Positions 60,322-64,000 of a stretch of 64,000 nucleotides of DNA are shown one piece after another. The translations under genes and the position numbers were made by a program. Position 1 is the first letter of the stretch. Each line of letters opens with the position of its first letter. Source of the DNA: Micromonospora sp. WMMD1155 (lineage in GTDB: Bacteria; Actinomycetota; Actinomycetes; Mycobacteriales; Micromonosporaceae); assembly GCF_029581275.1 (NCBI RefSeq), contig NZ_CP120742.1, forward strand, positions 1-64,000. Direction: 5' to 3'. The notes under the pieces were generated by a model. That model was not told the DNA's origin. It worked only from the letters and a program-made list of their open reading frames with translations, and ran no database searches.

Positions 60322-62424
60322 TCACGGGCAGTCGATAATCGCCTCGACGACCCACGTCAGCGTCTGCACATGTTGCGGCAGCACCCGGGCCACGTCGTTC
60401 AGCGCGGTGACCCACTGGCCACGGATGGCCGGTTCGTTGGCCAACTGTCCGGCCAGCGTGAAGATCCTGGTGCGCGCGTCGGCCTCGGTCATCGCCCCCG
60501 CGAACAGCGTGTCCATCACCGACGTGATCGTCGTGCTCACCTGGTCGTTCAGGCCGTGCTCGGCGAGCGCGGCGAGCTCCGGCAACATCTGCCGGACCTG
60601 GATCTCCCGTTCGGCGGGGGTGGCGGTCTCCGGCACGGCACGCAGCGGGTTCAGCACCGCGCCCGGCGTCGCCGGTTCGGCCAGATAGCGGAGGGTGCCC
60701 TCCCGACCTCCGACGTGGTCGAGGTTGAGCAGAGCCACCTGCGGCCGGAAGGCGGTGGTCAGGCCGGCCAGCGCGGTCGCCGCCGGCCGCTGGTCGGTGC
60801 CGAGATCGCGTACGCCGTTCAGCAGCCGGTCGAGCTCCTCCCGGCCTGCGGTGAGAGGCGTGGTGATGAGCGCGGAGAGCTGGTGGGCCGGCGCCTCCAC
60901 GGCGGGGGCCGGCTTCTCCCGCACGGCGTCGACGATGGCGGAGTCGTCGAGTTCGTCGGCGACGACCGCGACCTCGTCGTCGGCCGCGCCGGGCGTGCGT
61001 ACCGCCCAGGGCGGCGCGCCGAGGTTGAGCCCGCCGCCGGTGGACATTCCCGGGGCCTGGTAGACGAGGTCGGCGTGCAGTCTGTCGAGTTCGGCGCGCA
61101 GGTCGGCGGTGACGGTGCCGTTGGTCACCACCAGCGGCACGTCGCCGTCCAGCGCGTGCACACCGACGCGCGCCGCGAGGTCGTTCGACACCGTGAGCGG
61201 CATCGGCTGGCCGGGGCGGTCCACACCCAGCACGACCAGCGACCGGCCGCTGAGTTCGGCCAGTTTCATCACGCCGCTCTGGAACGTACCGTCGTCGATG
61301 CGCTGGTGCGCGGTCCGTCCGACCGCCGGCAGGCTCTTTGTCGAACCGATGACCTCGACGCTGTGCTCGGCGTCGTTGTCGCCACGCCACTGCAACAGGT
61401 GCTGACCGTCGGTGGTCGCCGACGCCCACGACCGGGTCGGGGTCGTCGCGTAGAGCTCCTGCCGGAGCTCGTTCAGCAGGCCGAGGAACGACTGCTCAGC
61501 GGAGGCCTGGCCGTACCGGATCCGGTCGGCCCCGTTCGGCAGCAGCCCCGGGGCGCCGGTGGCGACGTCGACCTGCATCAGGCTCTCGGTGAGCGGGTCG
61601 TGGGTCACCTGGAACACGCCGACACCGTTGCCGTGCTCCACGACGACCAGCGCGGAACCGCCGCGTGGCAGGTCCCGCAATCCGGCGCGCAGATCGGCGT
61701 ACCCCTCGGGGGTGTGCACCTCGGTGACACCGGCCACCTCGAAGGCCCGGTCGCCCAGCTGCTCGGGCGCCACGACCGGGTCGGCGGCCTGGACCGGGCC
61801 GCCCGGTAGCCGGCGCAGCATCTGGGCGACCAGCCCAGGCGCCTGACCGAGCTGGACGCCTTCCGGCATGTGCACCAACCGGAAGAGCCGCTGCGCGGGG
61901 GTCAGCGGGACGAGGTCGTCGCCCACGTCGGCGTACGCGTCGGCACCACGCCGGTTCAGCGGCTCCACCTGGACGAAGTCGGCGTCGGCAGGAGCGACCG
62001 GAGTGCCGGCGCGGTCGAGGTGGCTCACCCGGTCCGCGGCGCCCACCAGGGCGTCCGGCGCCTCGTCGAGCAGCTGCGCCGCCGGAAACTGCACCGGCAT
62101 CCGCAGCTCGTCGGCGTGGCGGCCGAGATCCGACAGGCTTCGCGAACCGACCACCGCAGGCGGTAGGTAGAACACGGCCTTGTCCAGTGAACGCGACGGC
62201 TGCATCTCCAGGTAGGTCAGCAGGTGCGGCCAGGTCAACACCGGCGGTTTGAGCGGAACCAGAGTGGTCAGCCCCGGGTTGACCGGACGCGGCTGGGCCG
62301 CCACCGCCTCCAGTTCGTCGGCGGTGACCAGACGCGAACCCACCAGGAACGCGCCATCGCCGGTGAGCGCGATGCCGTCGGCGCAGAGTTCCGGCGCGGC
62401 GTCCGGAAAGATCATTCGCAACAT
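60322..62424 (-). CDS. 700-residue partner protein, paralogue of the gene at 38950-40950
   Basis: Start ATG 62424 is supported by GGAG six bases upstream; ATG 62415 is possible. The plan matches the 666-residue paralogue: ELCADG near 13-18, a PVLTWPHLLTYLEMQPSRSLDKAVFYLPP segment (aligned with VLDWTRLTGFLTRQP in the paralogue), alpha/beta middle and a helical C-terminus ending AIIDCP. Only two cysteines are seen, in the two terminal boxes. The middle (PRGGSALVVVEHGNGVGVFQVT, near 246-267) resembles papain-fold toxin/deamidase folds, but the His position reads Val, so no activity is claimed. It sits 13 bases after the partial giant gene, mirroring the order giant-partner at 38950-48412. Confidence 0.78.
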   Translation of the reverse strand: MLRMIFPDAAPELCADGIALTGDGAFLVGSRLVTADELEAVAAQPRPVNPGLTTLVPLKPPVLTWPHLLTYLEMQPSRSLDKAVFYLPPAVVGSRSLSDLGRHADELRMPVQFPAAQLLDEAPDALVGAADRVSHLDRAGTPVAPADADFVQVEPLNRRGADAYADVGDDLVPLTPAQRLFRLVHMPEGVQLGQAPGLVAQMLRRLPGGPVQAADPVVAPEQLGDRAFEVAGVTEVHTPEGYADLRAGLRDLPRGGSALVVVEHGNGVGVFQVTHDPLTESLMQVDVATGAPGLLPNGADRIRYGQASAEQSFLGLLNELRQELYATTPTRSWASATTDGQHLLQWRGDNDAEHSVEVIGSTKSLPAVGRTAHQRIDDGTFQSGVMKLAELSGRSLVVLGVDRPGQPMPLTVSNDLAARVGVHALDGDVPLVVTNGTVTADLRAELDRLHADLVYQAPGMSTGGGLNLGAPPWAVRTPGAADDEVAVVADELDDSAIVDAVREKPAPAVEAPAHQLSALITTPLTAGREELDRLLNGVRDLGTDQRPAATALAGLTTAFRPQVALLNLDHVGGREGTLRYLAEPATPGAVLNPLRAVPETATPAEREIQVRQMLPELAALAEHGLNDQVSTTITSVMDTLFAGAMTEADARTRIFTLAGQLANEPAIRGQWVTALNDVARVLPQHVQTLTWVVEAIIDCP

Positions 62425-62437
62425 GCGGTTCTCCGGC

Positions 62438-64000
62438 TCAGAAGCAGTTGGACAGGGTGGTGGCGAGCAGGTCGAGCAGTCTCCGGTGCTGGTCGGCGTG
62501 CTCCGGCCCGAAGGCACCGGGTCGGCCGGCGGCGGCCAGCAGGTCCCGCAGCCCGGCGATCCGCAGCACCCACAGCCACCGGTCGGTAGGCGTCACCACG
62601 CAGGTCTCCAGCAGTGACTCGGCCAGCTTGAACGGGCCGGCGGGGTCGGCCCAGTGCTCCTGCGCCTCCTGCGGGGTCATCGCCAGCACGGCGGCAATCG
62701 CGGTGAACACCCTGGTGTTCGTCGCGCCGCGGTCCACGGTGGACGCCTCACCGTCGGCCGCGAGGAGCGCCCGACTCAGCGCGACCACGTCCAGGCTGCT
62801 CAACTGCCCGGAGTAGAGCAGCCTGAGCAGCGTGTCGTTCCACCCGCGACGCAGGTCGTAGGAGTCCATGTCACCGAGGAACTCGGTGAGGAACCGGGGT
62901 GGAACCGGACCGGTAGGCGGAGGATCGGCCATGTGGTCGACGCCCAGGGCGTTGCTGGTCGCCGCCGGCCGCCAACGGTCCAGCACCTCGTCGCCCATGC
63001 CGCCGAAGCGCTCGGCCGCGTTCAGCACGACCTGGTACGCGGCCAACTCGCGGTTGTCCGGGTCGGCCACCCGCATGGTATCCAGCGCGGCCTTCACCCC
63101 CGGCTCGCGCAGCTCGGTCAGGTGCTCGGCGAGGTAGTCACCGGCGGCGGACCAAGTCGGCTGCGCGAGCCAACCGCCGAGCACCTCCGGTGGGGCCCCG
63201 GCCGGCGGTACCGCGATCTCCCCGGCCCGGGCGAAGAGGTCACCGGTCAACTGCTCGGCCTCGACCACCGGCTCGGCGGCGTTCGAGGCGATCATCTGCC
63301 AGGCCGAACCGAGGGCGGTGGGCACCCGGACGATCTGCACGACGCCCTGACGGCGCAGAAGCGTGGTCAGCGCGGCCGACCCACCGGTGGTGACGACCAC
63401 CGGCGGAACCGGACTCGCGGCCAGCACCGACCCGAGCGTGGTCAGGTCGACGGCGTCGCGTGCCGGCTCGCCGTACCGGGACAGCAGGCTGGTCAGCGCC
63501 CGCAGCTCGGCGCCACCCCAGGCCGGTTCGGCCCGGGCCGACGAGGCCTGCCCGGCCGGCTGGGGCAGACTCTCACCCCGGATCAGCGTCACCGGCCGGC
63601 CGGCCGCCGCCGCGAGGTCGGACACCGAGGTCACCAGCCGCTCGGCCGACGACCACGACTCCGCCGTGCCGATCATGGTGAGCCGCCCGCGCATCCAGGC
63701 GGCCTGGCCCGGCTTACGGACGCTGTGGTCGACCGGCTCCGACCTCCAGGCGTCGACCACGCCGGCCACGGTCGGCAGCGCCGCCGCCATGTCCGGCAGC
63801 TGGGCGCGGACGACGCCGAGCGTCTGGTCGAGGGTACGGAGCAGGTTCTGGTACATGTCCCCGACAGCGGCCGACGGCAGGTTCCCCTTGCCCAGCAGCG
63901 CGCTCTGGAGTTGAGCGGCACCCGTGCGCAAGTTCTCCACCAGGGCCAGCGTGTCGGGGTGCTGGGCCAGCCGCGTCGCCAGGGTGCGGCCGAAGCCCTG
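62438..64000 (-). CDS. C-terminal part of a second giant-type protein (partial, continues past the window)
   Basis: The 521 codons in view run without a stop to the right edge (the GTG at 63940 is internal: GFGRTLATRLAQHPDTLAL precedes it in frame). The region is paralogous to the last 500 residues of the 2435-residue giant. It shares PTWSAAGDYLAEHLTELREPG (aligned with AKDWPAALAYLSEELVDLRAP), DNRELAAYQVVLNAAE, the C-V-V-T-P-T-D-R-W-L-W-V-L-R box and the SNC ending (here SNCF). Alpha/beta stretches such as PVVVTTGGSAALTTLLRRQG recur. Two cysteines are seen, one in each conserved box. Full length is unknown. It heads the visible part of the operon running to 57681. Confidence 0.82.
   Translation of the reverse strand, partial: QGFGRTLATRLAQHPDTLALVENLRTGAAQLQSALLGKGNLPSAAVGDMYQNLLRTLDQTLGVVRAQLPDMAAALPTVAGVVDAWRSEPVDHSVRKPGQAAWMRGRLTMIGTAESWSSAERLVTSVSDLAAAAGRPVTLIRGESLPQPAGQASSARAEPAWGGAELRALTSLLSRYGEPARDAVDLTTLGSVLAASPVPPVVVTTGGSAALTTLLRRQGVVQIVRVPTALGSAWQMIASNAAEPVVEAEQLTGDLFARAGEIAVPPAGAPPEVLGGWLAQPTWSAAGDYLAEHLTELREPGVKAALDTMRVADPDNRELAAYQVVLNAAERFGGMGDEVLDRWRPAATSNALGVDHMADPPPTGPVPPRFLTEFLGDMDSYDLRRGWNDTLLRLLYSGQLSSLDVVALSRALLAADGEASTVDRGATNTRVFTAIAAVLAMTPQEAQEHWADPAGPFKLAESLLETCVVTPTDRWLWVLRIAGLRDLLAAAGRPGAFGPEHADQHRRLLDLLATTLSNCF

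Noticed and set aside
1..64000. Genomic island boundaries, integrase, att sites
   Set aside because: No integrase, transposase, tRNA or flanking direct repeat could be found; base composition looks uniform by eye.

Overview
The window is very GC-rich and uses ATG, GTG and overlapping ATGA/GTGA starts throughout. The gene content (ESX-type type VII secretion genes, mycosin, WXG100 pair, NarL- and OmpR-type two-component systems, an ECF sigma factor, CGNR zinc finger protein) points to a filamentous actinobacterium, most likely in or near the Micromonosporaceae. This is an inference from gene style, not from a marker gene. I saw no rRNA, tRNA, CRISPR array, transposase or phage gene.

Region 1 (1-8390) is ordinary chromosome: the tail of a PLP-dependent decarboxylase, a redox operon (SDR, two zinc-free MDR reductases, DUF3237), a CGNR-type regulator, a TMEM175-type potassium channel, a decayed remnant, an unknown gene, a LivK-type binding lipoprotein and a small secreted-repeat lipoprotein.

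Region 2 (8385-34848) is one run of minus-strand genes read right to left: a WXG-like protein, a 4409-residue giant protein with a WXG100-like head, a YbaB/EbfC protein, an AAA+ ATPase carrying a beta-helix in front, EccC, EccD, a lytic-transglycosylase-like lectin protein, and an OmpR-type two-component pair. Most junctions are short or overlapping, so much of it may be co-transcribed.

Region 3 (34998-38943) is divergent, on the plus strand. It encodes four helical-hairpin proteins that all carry the Y-x3-[D/E] type VII export signal, including a canonical WXG100 pair and an unusual eight-fold beta-repeat protein with a WXG100-like tail. A 21-bp perfect hairpin ends it.

Region 4 (38950-49965, minus) holds a mycosin whose catalytic His and Ser are replaced by Thr and Gln, a 2435-residue beta-rich giant, and a 666-residue partner. 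The last two have paralogues in the same order at 60322-64000.

Region 5 (50174-57684) is a regulatory and surface-sensing enclave: a membrane-anchored CBM-like protein, a NarL-type kinase and regulator, an atypical lone receiver, an ECF sigma factor without a visible anti-sigma factor, an 889-residue unknown protein and an atypical LuxR-type regulator.

Region 6 (57681-64000, minus) holds the second giant/partner pair (the giant is cut by the window edge), a membrane-anchored extracellular protein, and a LysM-like membrane protein whose periplasmic module matches that of the mycosin.

My overall reading is a divergent type VII secretion system that keeps EccC, EccD, mycosin and WXG100 proteins. 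EccB and EccE are not visible here. Two enzyme-derived parts look catalytically dead, and the system is tied to very large surface or secreted proteins that are almost free of cysteine except at their extreme ends. That cysteine pattern, the pseudo-mycosin and the duplicated giant/partner cassette are the observations most worth following.
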